Assembly: GCF_900142755.1 (NCBI RefSeq)
Contig: NZ_FRCA01000009.1
Location: 174,317-238,316 of the forward strand
Direction: 5' to 3'
Source: Halomonas cupida
GTDB lineage: Bacteria; Pseudomonadota; Gammaproteobacteria; Pseudomonadales; Halomonadaceae
Length of the DNA stretch: 64,000 nucleotides
In this document: one piece after another, positions 8,629 through 17,272 of the stretch
Numbering within the stretch: position 1 is the stretch's first letter
How the letters are laid out: each line of letters starts with the position of its first letter
Translations under genes and position numbers: made by a program
Notes under the pieces: model-generated
The model's database searches: none
The model's input: only the letters and a program-made list of their open reading frames with translations
What the model was told of the DNA's origin: nothing

Positions 8629-10245
8629 TTACAGACGCGCCAGCAACTCGTCCGATATATCGCCTCCCAGTGCACCGATGACATGGCCTCGTTCACCATC
8701 GATGCGCGTGGTGACGAAGGCGTCGGAAACGGCCGAAACGCCAGCTCGTATCAGTACTGACGCGGTGAGCAGCAAAGCAGTGCGCTCTGCAAACCAGCGG
8801 GCCTCGCTCTCCTGGGGAAGGCTGGGCCAGCGTTCGAGATGGGCGCGCAGTGCCGCATCGTAGCGGCGATCACTACCCTGGGCAGCGACCAGCTCCTGGC
8901 GGAGGACTTCTGCGGCCAGTGGTTCTTTCGCCAGTGTACGCAGGATGTCGAGACAGATGACGTTGCCGGAACCCTCCCAGATACCGTTCAGCGGTGCCTC
9001 ACGATAATAGAGGGGCATGCCGGTTTCCTCGACATAGCCCATACCACCGAGCATTTCCATGGCCTCATAGGTCACCAGTGGGCACCGCTTGTTGCCGAGG
9101 AACTTGGCCAGGGCAACACCGATGCGGGCAAAGGCGCGATCCTCGTCGCTGGTACCGTCGAAGGAGCGTGCCACACGCAGGCCAAGCGCGAGGGCGCCCT
9201 CGACATCCAGAGCCAGGTCGCCCAGCACAGAGCGCATCAAGGGTTGGTCCACCAGGTCACGCTTGAAGGCGCTGCGATGCGAGACCCAGTGATGGGCGGT
9301 ACTCAGCGCACCGCGCATCAGGCCGGCAGGGGCAAGCGCAGTATCCAGCCTGGTATGGTGGACCATCTCGATGATGGTGCGAACGCCTGCGCCCTCGTCA
9401 CCCAGTTGCCAGGCCAGGGCACCGTGGTACTCGATTTCCGAAGAGGCGTTGGAGCGATTGCCGAGTTTGTCCTTGAGGCGCTGGATATGGATGGCATTGC
9501 GCTCGCCTTCGAGCCAGCGGGGCACCAGAAAACAGGTCAGTCCACCCGGAGCCTGAGCAAGGGTCAGAAATCCGTCCGACATCGGCGCCGAGCAGAACCA
9601 CTTGTGGCCGAAAAGACGCCAGGCGTCACCTTCGGGTTCGGCTCGGGTGGTATTGCTGCGTAGATCCGACCCCCCCTGTTTCTCGGTCATCGCCATGCCC
9701 AGAGTGGCAGAAGACTTCTGTTCGATAGGGCGAGTGGACGGGTCGTAGTGATTGGCAATCAGGCGAGGTCGCCAGATATCGGACAGGGCCTGGTTGGCTG
9801 CGAGGGCAGGAACCGCTGCATAGGTCATGGTCATGGGGCAGCAGTGGCCCGGTTCCGTCTGGCTGGCGAGATAGATCATGGCCGCGTGGGTGACATGGCC
9901 ACCGGGATTTCCCTGCCAGGCCACGCTGGCATAGCCGGCCGACTGAGAGGTTTCCATCATCTTGTGCCAGGCCGGGTGGTATCTCACTTCATCCAGGCGG
10001 CGCCCGCCCTGATCGAACAGCACCAGTTCCGGTGAGTGGCGATTGGCTTCCATACCCGCTTCACGCATTTCCTGGCTGCCCATCTTCCGAGCGTAGTCAG
10101 TGATGGCAGTAGCCTGCCCACCTTCACGCTCCGTGGCCTCGCGCAGGGCAATATCGGTCGACCACAGATCCACATCACCGCGTATCGGTGGCTGGTTGAC
10201 AACCTCATGGGTGGTGAGGGTTGAGCGTGGCGTTGAGTCGGTCAT
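8629..10245 (-). CDS. aidB: Acyl-CoA dehydrogenase family protein, AidB-like
   Basis: 538-residue flavoprotein of the AidB branch of acyl-CoA dehydrogenases. E. coli AidB belongs to the adaptive response to alkylation and binds DNA; its in vivo reaction is unsettled. Family features: RRLDEVRYHPAWHKMM near residue 85, CCPMTMTYAAVPAL, MTEKQGGSDLRSNTT, and the C-terminal GIWEGSGNVICLDILR. Start set at the ATG preceded by GGGAGG; a longer in-frame extension to 10377 covers a repeat-bearing leader. It is divergent from a fatty-alcohol/acyl-CoA operon, so a role as a true acyl-CoA dehydrogenase is also possible. The symbol reflects family similarity. Confidence 0.85.
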   Translation of the reverse strand: MTDSTPRSTLTTHEVVNQPPIRGDVDLWSTDIALREATEREGGQATAITDYARKMGSQEMREAGMEANRHSPELVLFDQGGRRLDEVRYHPAWHKMMETSQSAGYASVAWQGNPGGHVTHAAMIYLASQTEPGHCCPMTMTYAAVPALAANQALSDIWRPRLIANHYDPSTRPIEQKSSATLGMAMTEKQGGSDLRSNTTRAEPEGDAWRLFGHKWFCSAPMSDGFLTLAQAPGGLTCFLVPRWLEGERNAIHIQRLKDKLGNRSNASSEIEYHGALAWQLGDEGAGVRTIIEMVHHTRLDTALAPAGLMRGALSTAHHWVSHRSAFKRDLVDQPLMRSVLGDLALDVEGALALGLRVARSFDGTSDEDRAFARIGVALAKFLGNKRCPLVTYEAMEMLGGMGYVEETGMPLYYREAPLNGIWEGSGNVICLDILRTLAKEPLAAEVLRQELVAAQGSDRRYDAALRAHLERWPSLPQESEARWFAERTALLLTASVLIRAGVSAVSDAFVTTRIDGERGHVIGALGGDISDELLARL

Positions 10246-10284
10246 GGTGCCTCCCTTGTGATGATTGGAGTTGTCGTTGTTGGT

Positions 10285-10341
10285 GCCTGGAAACACAGCT
10301 GGAGTCTGAAAACATAGCTGGGGCCTGGAAACATAGCTGGC
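10285..10341. repeat. 19-bp tandem repeat, three copies, in the aidB leader
   Basis: CTGGAAACACAGCTGG, CTGAAAACATAGCTGG and CTGGAAACATAGCTGG begin at 10287, 10306 and 10325, an exact 19-bp period with a few substitutions. Each unit carries the palindrome AGCT and reads through the untranslated leader of aidB. Function unknown; slipped-strand expansion or a protein-binding array are both possible. Confidence 0.8.
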
Positions 10342-10407
10342 GCACCAGGATTCGACAGGTGCCGGAAAGGGTCGCATGAAAACCGTCGAATGCCACCTGG
10401 ACTAAAG

Positions 10408-10438
10408 TTCGTACAATTATATTGGTCATTTGTACGAA
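10408..10438. promoter_or_regulatory. Putative operator: 9-bp inverted repeat TTCGTACAA-N13-TTGTACGAA
   Basis: Perfect arms TTCGTACAA (10408-10416) and TTGTACGAA (10430-10438) are 22 bp apart centre to centre, two helical turns, which suits a dimeric repressor or two dimers. It lies between aidB and the AlkJ-like operon and shares TTGTACGA with the gntR promoter at 6027-6034. Regulator not identified; the GntR protein at 6.1 kb and the TetR protein at 15.8 kb are candidates. Confidence 0.6.
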
Positions 10439-10559
10439 TTTTTTCTAGAGTTCAATGTAGCGCACATGGAAATGCCAACAAGACAAAGCAGCAGAACAGC
10501 GCATTACAACAGCTCAATAGAACAGTTCAGCAGAACAACAAATACATCTCGAGGTGATC

Positions 10560-12236
10560 ATGGAGTACGACTACGTCATCGTCGGTGGGGGCTCCGCCGG
10601 CGCCACGCTCGCCAACCGGCTCAGCGCGGACCCGGACAATCGCGTATGCCTGCTTGAAGCAGGAAAGAACGGCAGCAGCCTGCTGGTCAGAGCGCCGGTG
10701 GGTGTGGTGGCGATGCTGCCTGGTTACGGCAAGCTCAACAACTGGGCCTTCAAGACCGTGCCTCAGTCGGGCATGAATGGCCGCCGTGGCTATCAGCCTC
10801 GCGGTCGTTGCCTCGGAGGCTCTTCGGCAATCAACGCGATGCTGTACGTCCGTGGTCATCGTGCTGACTACGATGACTGGGCCGAGATGGGCAATGAGGG
10901 TTGGGACTGGGAGTCCGTGCTGCCGTATTTCCGCAAGGCCGAGAGCAACGTGCGTGGAGACAGCCATGCCCACGGCGGTGACGGCCCTCTTCAGGTCAGT
11001 GACCAGGAACGTCCGCGCCCGATTTCCCGAGCCTTTATCGATGCGGCGGCATCTTTGCAGATTCCCGTAACCAATGATTTCAACGCCGGTGATAACGAGG
11101 GCGTGGGCTATTTCCAGGTGACCCAGTTTCACCATGGAAAGCACAAGGGCGAACGCTGCTCGGCAGCACACGGCTATCTGCATCCGGTCATCAATGAACG
11201 CCACAACCTGACAGTGATCACTCAGGCGCATGCCACGCAGATACGCTTCGAGGGCAAGCGTGCCGCCGGTGTCAGCTACACGCGAAATGGCAGCGAGCAA
11301 CACGTCAAGGCGAGCCGAGAGGTCATTCTCGCCAGCGGCGCCTTCGGTTCACCGCAGTTGCTGCAGTTGTCGGGGGTGGGGCGGCCGGAAGATATCCAGC
11401 CGCATGGTATCGAGATGGTCCATGAGCTGCCGGGGGTGGGGCAGAACCTCCAGGATCACTTTGACTACATTCAGGCCTACAAGTCGAAGGACACCGATCT
11501 GTTCGGTATCTGCACCCGTGGCGGATTGCGCTTGCTCGGCCAATTGCCACGCTGGAGCAGGCATGGCAACGGCATGATTGCTTCACCCATCGGTGAGGCT
11601 GGCGCCTTTCTCAAGACAGATCCATCACTCGACCGGCCGGATATCCAGCTGCACTTTGTCGCCGCCATTGTCGATGATCACGCGCGCAATCTGCACTGGG
11701 GCTATGGCTACTCGGTACATGTCTGCCAGTTGCGCCCCTGGTCTCGCGGCTCGGTATTCCTGGAGTCGGGGGATCCTCATGCTGCTCCGGGAATCGATCC
11801 GAATTTCCTCAGTGATCCCCGCGATCTGGAGGTCATGATCAAGGGTGCCAAACTCACTCGCGAGATCATGCACGCCTCACCGCTGGTCGAGTACAAGCAC
11901 AAGGAACTGTTCGGCATCCACGACAACATGACCGATGCCGAGTGGGAGGCCAATATCCGCGCACGCGGTGACACCATCTATCACCCGATCGGCACCTGTC
12001 GCATGGGACACGATGACCTGGCGGTCGTCGATACCGAGTTGAGAGTGAAGGGTCTTGAAGGGCTCAGAGTCGTGGATGCCTCTGTCATGCCCAAGCTGGT
12101 CAGTGGCAATACCAATGCTCCCACCATAATGATCGCCGAAAAGGCGGCAGACATGATTCTCGGCAGAAAAGGGGCCGCCGAGACCATGTCTCAGCAAGCA
12201 ACAACGCAGGAGGATCTGACATGCGCGGACAAATGA
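10560..12236 (+). CDS. GMC-family alcohol dehydrogenase, AlkJ-like
   Basis: 558-residue FAD-dependent GMC oxidoreductase. Rossmann motif VIVGGGSAGATLANRL at the N-terminus, RGRCLGGSSAINAMLYVRG near residues 80-98, signature GAFGSPQLLQLSGVGRPEDI, and active-site segment YHPIGTCRMGHDDLAVVD with NTNAPT. This pattern matches AlkJ-type medium-chain alcohol dehydrogenases, which pass electrons to the respiratory chain. Start at 10560 is preferred because GAGG lies 5 bp upstream; a GTG six bases earlier is possible. It overlaps the following acyl-CoA synthetase gene by 16 bp, and the two plus an ALDH gene form one operon. Confidence 0.9.
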   Translation: MEYDYVIVGGGSAGATLANRLSADPDNRVCLLEAGKNGSSLLVRAPVGVVAMLPGYGKLNNWAFKTVPQSGMNGRRGYQPRGRCLGGSSAINAMLYVRGHRADYDDWAEMGNEGWDWESVLPYFRKAESNVRGDSHAHGGDGPLQVSDQERPRPISRAFIDAAASLQIPVTNDFNAGDNEGVGYFQVTQFHHGKHKGERCSAAHGYLHPVINERHNLTVITQAHATQIRFEGKRAAGVSYTRNGSEQHVKASREVILASGAFGSPQLLQLSGVGRPEDIQPHGIEMVHELPGVGQNLQDHFDYIQAYKSKDTDLFGICTRGGLRLLGQLPRWSRHGNGMIASPIGEAGAFLKTDPSLDRPDIQLHFVAAIVDDHARNLHWGYGYSVHVCQLRPWSRGSVFLESGDPHAAPGIDPNFLSDPRDLEVMIKGAKLTREIMHASPLVEYKHKELFGIHDNMTDAEWEANIRARGDTIYHPIGTCRMGHDDLAVVDTELRVKGLEGLRVVDASVMPKLVSGNTNAPTIMIAEKAADMILGRKGAAETMSQQATTQEDLTCADK

Positions 12237-13894
12237 TGTTTCAGGCGCTGACCACTGGGTCATTGATTGATCATGCAGCGCGCTATCATGCCGGTACAGA
12301 AATCGTTTCCGTTGCCACCCTGGGCGGCGTCGAGCGCACCTGTTGGTCAGAGGTTTCGGCCAATGCCCGTCGTCTGGCATCGGCGCTTGACCAGCTCGGT
12401 GTCGCGGCTGGAGCTCGCTGCGGCACCATCGCCTGGAACAATCGCCGTCATCTCGAGATCTATTTCGGTGTCGGTGCGGGGGGGCGGGTCACTCACACCA
12501 TCAACCCGAGGTTGTCGCCGGAGCACCTGATCTACATCATCAATGATGCGGCCGATGAGATACTGTTCTTCGACCATACCTTCCTACCGTTCATTCCTCA
12601 GCTCCGTCCGCATCTGACCACGGTAAAGCACTACGTGTTGATGGGGCCACGCGATGAGGAAGCATCAAATACGCTGGACGGATTGCAATTCTTCGATGAA
12701 CTGATTACCAGCGGCGATGCGCAGTACACCTGGCCCGAGCTCGACGAGACTACGCCAGCCGCACTCTGTTACACCTCGGGCACCACCGGCAAGCCGAAGG
12801 GGGTGCTCAACTCTCATCGCTCGCTGGTCCTGCACGCTCTGGGTGGTAACCAGCCTGATGGCACCTGTATCTCGGCACGTGACTCGTTGCTGCCCGTGGT
12901 ACCGATGTTCCACGTCAATGCCTGGGGGATTCCCTTCATCGCCGCCATTGCCGGCGCGCGGCTGGTACTGCCGGGACCGAATCTGGATGGTGATAGCCTG
13001 CTCAAGCTGTTGACCGAGGAAAAGGTCAATGTGGCCTTTGGTGTTCCGACCATCTGGATGGGGCTGTTGGCAACATTGAAGAGCTCCGGTGCTCAACTGC
13101 CGGATCTTGAGCGATCCTTTGTCGGTGGCACGGCCTTGCCACCCTCAATGATCAGTACCTTCCGCGACGATTATGGGGTCGAGTTGATCCACGCCTGGGG
13201 CATGACCGAGACCACCCCCATCGGCACTATCAACATGCCCCTGCACAAGCACGGCGAGCTGCCCCTGGAGCAGCAGCGCGAGATACGCCATGCGCAGGGG
13301 CGTCCGATCTTCGGTGTCGAGCTCAGGGTGGTGGATGCCGAAGGCAACACTCTGCCCAATGATGGTAAGAGCCAGGGCAACCTCCAGGTACGCGGTCACT
13401 GGGTCATCGAGCGCTACTATAGTCACGATAAAAACAGCCTCGATAAAGGTGGCCTGGATAAAGAAGGTAAGGAGGAAAATACCCTGACCGACGATGGCTG
13501 GTTCGATACCGGGGATATCGCCACGCTTGATGAGAACGGCTATCTGATCATTCGTGATCGTGCCAAGGACATCATCAAGTCGGGAGGCGAGTGGATCTCC
13601 ACCGTGGACCTGGAGAATATCGCCATTGCTCACCCGGGTGTTGCCAATGCTGCGGCCATTGCCGCCTGGCACCCCAGATGGGATGAGCGCCCGGTGTTGG
13701 TCTGCGTGCGTGCCGAAGGATCCGATGTCGAGGAGTCGCAGCTGCTGGCCGATTATGAGGGCAAGGTGGCGAAGTGGCAGATTCCCGATCGAGCGATCTT
13801 TGTCGATGCGCTGCCCATGAGTGCCACCGGCAAGGTGCTGAAGAACAGGTTACGGGATGAATACGGCCAGATTCTGGCGGAGGACAGGGAATGA
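12221..13894 (+). CDS. Fatty acyl-CoA synthetase (AMP-binding), AlkK-like
   Basis: 557-residue ANL-superfamily ligase activating a carboxylic acid with ATP and CoA. AMP-binding P-loop CYTSGTTGKPKGVLNSHRS near residues 185-203, GWGMTETTP-like motif (HAWGMTETTPIGT) near 325, YLIIRDRAKDIIKSGGEWIS near 445 and the catalytic C-terminal lysine segment LPMSATGKVLKNRLRDEY. The class resembles medium-chain AlkK. Strong AGGAGG is 7 bp before the ATG. Within the operon it would take the acid produced by the alcohol and aldehyde dehydrogenases into beta-oxidation. A charged insertion (DKNSLDKGGLDKEGKEEN, about residues 405-422) interrupts the usual domain and looks like a repeat-derived extension. Confidence 0.92.
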   Translation: MRGQMMFQALTTGSLIDHAARYHAGTEIVSVATLGGVERTCWSEVSANARRLASALDQLGVAAGARCGTIAWNNRRHLEIYFGVGAGGRVTHTINPRLSPEHLIYIINDAADEILFFDHTFLPFIPQLRPHLTTVKHYVLMGPRDEEASNTLDGLQFFDELITSGDAQYTWPELDETTPAALCYTSGTTGKPKGVLNSHRSLVLHALGGNQPDGTCISARDSLLPVVPMFHVNAWGIPFIAAIAGARLVLPGPNLDGDSLLKLLTEEKVNVAFGVPTIWMGLLATLKSSGAQLPDLERSFVGGTALPPSMISTFRDDYGVELIHAWGMTETTPIGTINMPLHKHGELPLEQQREIRHAQGRPIFGVELRVVDAEGNTLPNDGKSQGNLQVRGHWVIERYYSHDKNSLDKGGLDKEGKEENTLTDDGWFDTGDIATLDENGYLIIRDRAKDIIKSGGEWISTVDLENIAIAHPGVANAAAIAAWHPRWDERPVLVCVRAEGSDVEESQLLADYEGKVAKWQIPDRAIFVDALPMSATGKVLKNRLRDEYGQILAEDRE

Positions 13895-15627
13895 CAACTA
13901 CAGAACAGGAGGTGGCGACAGCCGCTTCCCGTTACCCCCAGCACGAGGCCGCTCTGGAAGCTCTCTATCGGCACCGGAATGACTGGGCGCAAACGTCGGT
14001 GAAGGAACGTCTTTCCGTTCTCCAGCAGGTCAAGGATGCCTTGCTGGTGGTGGCGGAAGACTGGGCCATGGCCGCCTCGAAAGCCAAGGGCCTGCCTGAG
14101 AGCAGCCCTCTGGCAGGTGAGGAATGGCTGGCCGGTCCGGGTGCGATGATGGCGGGCTGCAACGGCTTGATGCACACCCTGCAGCAACTGGAGGGCAAGG
14201 CCTTTCTCGATGGCGTGCCACGCCGCACCCTGGCCAACGGGCGTTTGTCTGTACGAGTCACTCCGTCCAGTCACTGGGATCGCTTGCTGCTGTCCGGAAT
14301 AACCGCGGATGTGTGGATGCAGTCTGGCGTCACCGAGGGCAACCTGGCCGAGCATGCGGCGCTGGCTTATGACGTGCCTGAGGAAAAGCGGGAAGGCAAG
14401 GTGGCTCTGATCCTCGGTGCCGGCAACGTGGCTTCCATCGCACCGTTGGACGTGTTTCATAAGCTCTTCGTCGAAAACCAGGTCTGTCTGCTCAAGCTGA
14501 ACCCGGTCAACGATTATCTCCTGCCGTTCCTCGAAAAGGCGCTTGCAGCGCTGATTGACCGCAATGCGTTGCATATCGTCAAGGGCGATGGTGCGGTGGG
14601 TGCCTGGTTGACCGAGCATCCGTACATCGAGGAAATGCATATTACCGGCGCCGAGGCGACCCATGACGCCATTGTCTGGGGCACCGGTGACGAGGCCCTG
14701 CGCAATCGTGAGGCTGGTACTCCACGCAACAGCAAGCGGTTCACCTCTGAGCTGGGGGCGGTTTGTCCGACGATTGTGGTACCCGGCCCATGGAGCAAGG
14801 CGGATATTGCCTTCCAGGCCGAGCAATTGGCGACACAGAAGCTACAGAACTCGGGGTTCAACTGCGTGGCCTGTCAGGTGCTGATCATGCCGCGTGGCTG
14901 GGAGCATGGCGCCGATCTGCTGGAGCAGTTGAAGACGGTCATGGCTAGCTCGACGCGCCCGGCCTGGTATCCGGGGGCCGCTGATCGGCTGGCGGCATTT
15001 CGCGAGAAGGCCAATGATCCTGTCGAGGTCAGCCGGGGAGAAGCGTTGCCGGTAATCATGGCCAAGACCAGTGACGCCGATTATTTCCGGGAAGCAGAAG
15101 TGTTTGGTCCGGCAATGTCGCTGACCGAGTTGGAGGCAGGTGATGCCGAGAGTTACCTGCGTGCGGCGATCGACTATGCCAATGAGAAACTGCACGGCAC
15201 TCTGGGCGCCAACATCGTGATCCATCCGGAAACCCGGCGGGCCATCGGTAAGCAGCGTTTCGAGGAACTCATCACTGAACTGCGTTACGGTACCATCGCC
15301 ATCAACACATGGTCGGGTATAGGCTTTCTGCTGGCTCCCTGCCCCTGGGGCGCATTTCCGGGCCATACCCTGGAGGATGTGCAGAGCGGTATCGGCACAG
15401 TGCATAATTGCCTTATGCTGGAGAAGACGGAGCGTACTATCATCGAGGCACCGTTTCGACCATTCCCGCGGACTCTGCTGACTGGTCGACCAACACTACT
15501 GCCCCGGCCGCCATGGTTCATCACCAACCGGCGCCAGGATCGAGTAGCGGAGCTGCTGGTTGATTTCTACCATGCCCCGGGTTGGCTGAAACTGCCTCGA
15601 CTGTTCCTCCACTCGTTGCAGGGCTAG
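13891..15627 (+). CDS. Divergent aldehyde dehydrogenase family protein
   Basis: 578-residue ALDH-superfamily protein, longer than the usual 480-500 residues. The NAD-binding region carries VALILGAGNVASIAP (170-184) and LLKLNPVNDYLLP in place of the classical KPS motif. Putative general base Glu287 (TSELGA) and nucleophile Cys325 (NSGFNCVACQ). The C-terminal 80 residues contain a Pro-rich RPTLLPRPPWFITNRR stretch. The start overlaps the acyl-CoA synthetase stop (ATGA), so it belongs to the same operon and most simply oxidises the aldehyde made by the AlkJ-like enzyme. It belongs to a poorly characterised ALDH branch, so substrate and direction are inferred. Confidence 0.85.
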   Translation: MTTTEQEVATAASRYPQHEAALEALYRHRNDWAQTSVKERLSVLQQVKDALLVVAEDWAMAASKAKGLPESSPLAGEEWLAGPGAMMAGCNGLMHTLQQLEGKAFLDGVPRRTLANGRLSVRVTPSSHWDRLLLSGITADVWMQSGVTEGNLAEHAALAYDVPEEKREGKVALILGAGNVASIAPLDVFHKLFVENQVCLLKLNPVNDYLLPFLEKALAALIDRNALHIVKGDGAVGAWLTEHPYIEEMHITGAEATHDAIVWGTGDEALRNREAGTPRNSKRFTSELGAVCPTIVVPGPWSKADIAFQAEQLATQKLQNSGFNCVACQVLIMPRGWEHGADLLEQLKTVMASSTRPAWYPGAADRLAAFREKANDPVEVSRGEALPVIMAKTSDADYFREAEVFGPAMSLTELEAGDAESYLRAAIDYANEKLHGTLGANIVIHPETRRAIGKQRFEELITELRYGTIAINTWSGIGFLLAPCPWGAFPGHTLEDVQSGIGTVHNCLMLEKTERTIIEAPFRPFPRTLLTGRPTLLPRPPWFITNRRQDRVAELLVDFYHAPGWLKLPRLFLHSLQG

Positions 15628-15797
15628 TTCCGCAATCGGGGGTTGGATAACGGCAGTGCCCTGGCCGTCCTGCATCTGCGTCATACAGACAGCTTGAACA
15701 GTACGGTCGGGGTAATGTTTCAGGAGCCGGGCTTGCTCCACCTACATGCACTGGTCTCCATCGGGAGATACGGACAGACAGCAAAGCAGATGGACAC

Positions 15798-16451
15798 ATG
15801 AACCAACAACTGTCGCACCCGGAACTGTCGCATTCAGAAACCAGACTCGAGGAACGTGCGCGCCGCAAGGCGGCAAAGCGTGAGTCGAAGAAGACCGAGA
15901 TTGCGGTCAGCACTCTGGATGCGCTGAAACGTCTGGGATACGCCAATACCACCATGCGTGACATTGCCGCGCACTCTGGCATGTCACTGGGCAGTTTGAC
16001 TTATTACTTCACTGACAAGGCGGAGTTGATCACCTATTGCGTACGCCTCTACAAGGCCGAGTTCATTGGCCGTATCGAGAGTGCCGTAGGTAGCCATCGC
16101 ACGCCCGATAGAATTCTCGATAGTCTGGCCGCAGAGCTGGCAAGGTCGATCACCGATGATCTCTCCACCCATCGTCTGTGGTACGACATTCGCAGCCAGG
16201 CGATGTTCGATCCGAGCTTTCGTCCGGTGGTGGCGGAGATCGAGGACAAGCTCAAGCGGACGTTGAGTGCTGCACTACAGGCGGCAGGCATGAAAGGAGA
16301 CGAGGTCTTGCCATTGGGGTATGCCATGCTCGACGGAGTCTTTCGCTTGTTGCTGCAGAATACAGCAGCCGACCACCAGCCCTATGATCAACTGGAACGT
16401 CAGTTCCGCATGGCGTTGGAAGGTATTGTCCAGATGACACCCTCGTCCTGA
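15798..16451 (+). CDS. TetR-family transcriptional regulator
   Basis: 217-residue regulator. After a charged N-terminus of about 28 residues, the helix-turn-helix is LGYANTTMRDIAAHSGMSLGSLTYYFTDKAELI (residues 46-78). The C-terminal ligand domain is unassigned. It lies 170 bp downstream of the AlkJ/AlkK/ALDH operon on the same strand, and may regulate that operon through the inverted repeat at 10.4 kb, but it could equally act elsewhere. It is convergent with another tetR gene. Confidence 0.85.
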   Translation: MNQQLSHPELSHSETRLEERARRKAAKRESKKTEIAVSTLDALKRLGYANTTMRDIAAHSGMSLGSLTYYFTDKAELITYCVRLYKAEFIGRIESAVGSHRTPDRILDSLAAELARSITDDLSTHRLWYDIRSQAMFDPSFRPVVAEIEDKLKRTLSAALQAAGMKGDEVLPLGYAMLDGVFRLLLQNTAADHQPYDQLERQFRMALEGIVQMTPSS

Positions 16452-16546
16452 TCCACCGACTCTCCTGTGGGTTGGTCGTCCTCGCGATGGGAGAGAGTGG
16501 ATGTCTTTCCGTGCGGATAGCCCATATACCGGCGGTAGGCTTCTGG

Positions 16547-17149
16547 TCAGTCGGTCAGTGCATCCCAGGCTGCCATCGCGCAGGACGCTACATCCAGTAA
16601 TTCCTGTCGAGTGGCGCCGTCACGAGCCAGAATCGACATGCCGTGCTGCACGGTGGTGTAGTAGTTGGCGATGGCGTTGCAATTGATATTCGCCTTCAGT
16701 TCTCCTTCATCAACAGCGCGCCGCAGGCGATGCTCCAGGCAATCGCGATTGCCATTGCGGTGCCGCTCCAGCTCTGCGCCAATGACGGGATTGGTTCCCT
16801 GTGATTGTGGGCTGGCCAGGACAATCAGACATCCCCGCGAGGGGATCTGTTGAGTAAAGGCAATCGCCGTGGCATGGAGTACATGGCGGACGGCGTCCCG
16901 AGCCTGTTCAATGCGATTCACTGGATCCCAGATACCGCTACCACCGGTGGTGATGTACAGCTCAACGGCTTCACGAAACAGGGCTTCCTTGCTGCCGAAA
17001 GCGGCATAGAGACTTGGCGAACTGATTCCCATGGCTCGTGTCAGTTCGCTCATTGAAGCGTTGTCGAAGCCTCTCTCCCAGAATACCTCCAGCGCTTGCT
17101 GAAGGGCCTTGTTCCGGTCAAAGGTGCGTGGCCGTCCACGTGATGACAT
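16547..17149 (-). CDS. TetR-family transcriptional regulator of the divergent SDR gene
   Basis: 200-residue repressor. The N-terminal HTH contains RGRPRTFDRNKALQQAL, then FDNASMSELTRAMGISSPSLYAAFGSKEALF (about residues 28-58), typical of TetR proteins controlling reductases for reactive electrophiles. GAGGTAAG lies before the ATG. It is divergent from a short-chain dehydrogenase gene, and the 123-bp gap carries two copies of an operator-like palindrome, one next to each gene, so it very likely represses both itself and the dehydrogenase. Effector unknown. Confidence 0.9.
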   Translation of the reverse strand: MSSRGRPRTFDRNKALQQALEVFWERGFDNASMSELTRAMGISSPSLYAAFGSKEALFREAVELYITTGGSGIWDPVNRIEQARDAVRHVLHATAIAFTQQIPSRGCLIVLASPQSQGTNPVIGAELERHRNGNRDCLEHRLRRAVDEGELKANINCNAIANYYTTVQHGMSILARDGATRQELLDVASCAMAAWDALTD

Positions 17150-17160
17150 GGCTTACCTCT

Positions 17161-17186
17161 TTTATGTGCCGGTCGATACAAAAATA
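17161..17186. promoter_or_regulatory. Putative TetR operator O2, next to tetR
   Basis: This 26-bp segment matches the core of the palindrome exactly 60 bp downstream at 22 of 26 positions, differing at the 8th, 9th, 12th and 21st bases. It keeps the half TCGATACA and lies 12 bp upstream of the tetR start. Probably the autoregulatory operator. A TTGACA hexamer follows at 17189-17194. Confidence 0.65.
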
Positions 17187-17206
17187 TCTTGACAGTACCT
17201 GTGAAG

Positions 17207-17258
17207 TCCAGTCAGTGTTATTTATGTATCGATCGATACATAAATAACACTGACTGGA
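17207..17258. promoter_or_regulatory. Perfect 52-bp palindrome containing putative TetR operator O1
   Basis: Two 26-bp arms are perfectly complementary with no spacer; the dyad centre is between 17232 and 17233. The core is TATGTATCGATCGATACATA, and the outer arms TCCAGTCAGTG / CACTGACTGGA extend beyond what one TetR dimer normally covers. It ends 14 bp before the SDR start codon and overlaps its ribosome-binding leader. Besides operator function, an mRNA starting upstream would fold it into a long hairpin. Confidence 0.8.
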
Positions 17259-17272
17259 ACAGGAGTACATTC

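Larger units (their letters stand above)
10246..10559. other. Divergent intergenic region with tandem repeat and inverted-repeat operator
   Basis: 314 bp between aidB and the AlkJ-like gene. From left to right it holds the aidB leader with three copies of a 19-bp repeat, an AT-rich centre with a long inverted repeat at 10408-10438, and an A- and CAG-rich leader in front of the rightward operon. No convincing gene is seen in it. Confidence 0.6.

Noticed and set aside
8839-9663. 274-codon plus-strand frame opposite aidB
   Set aside because: Shadow of the AidB-like gene, no domain and no ribosome-binding site.
17189-17272. Upstream start for the SDR gene
   Set aside because: Would translate through the operator palindrome; the ATG at 17273 has AGGAG and starts the SDR homology.
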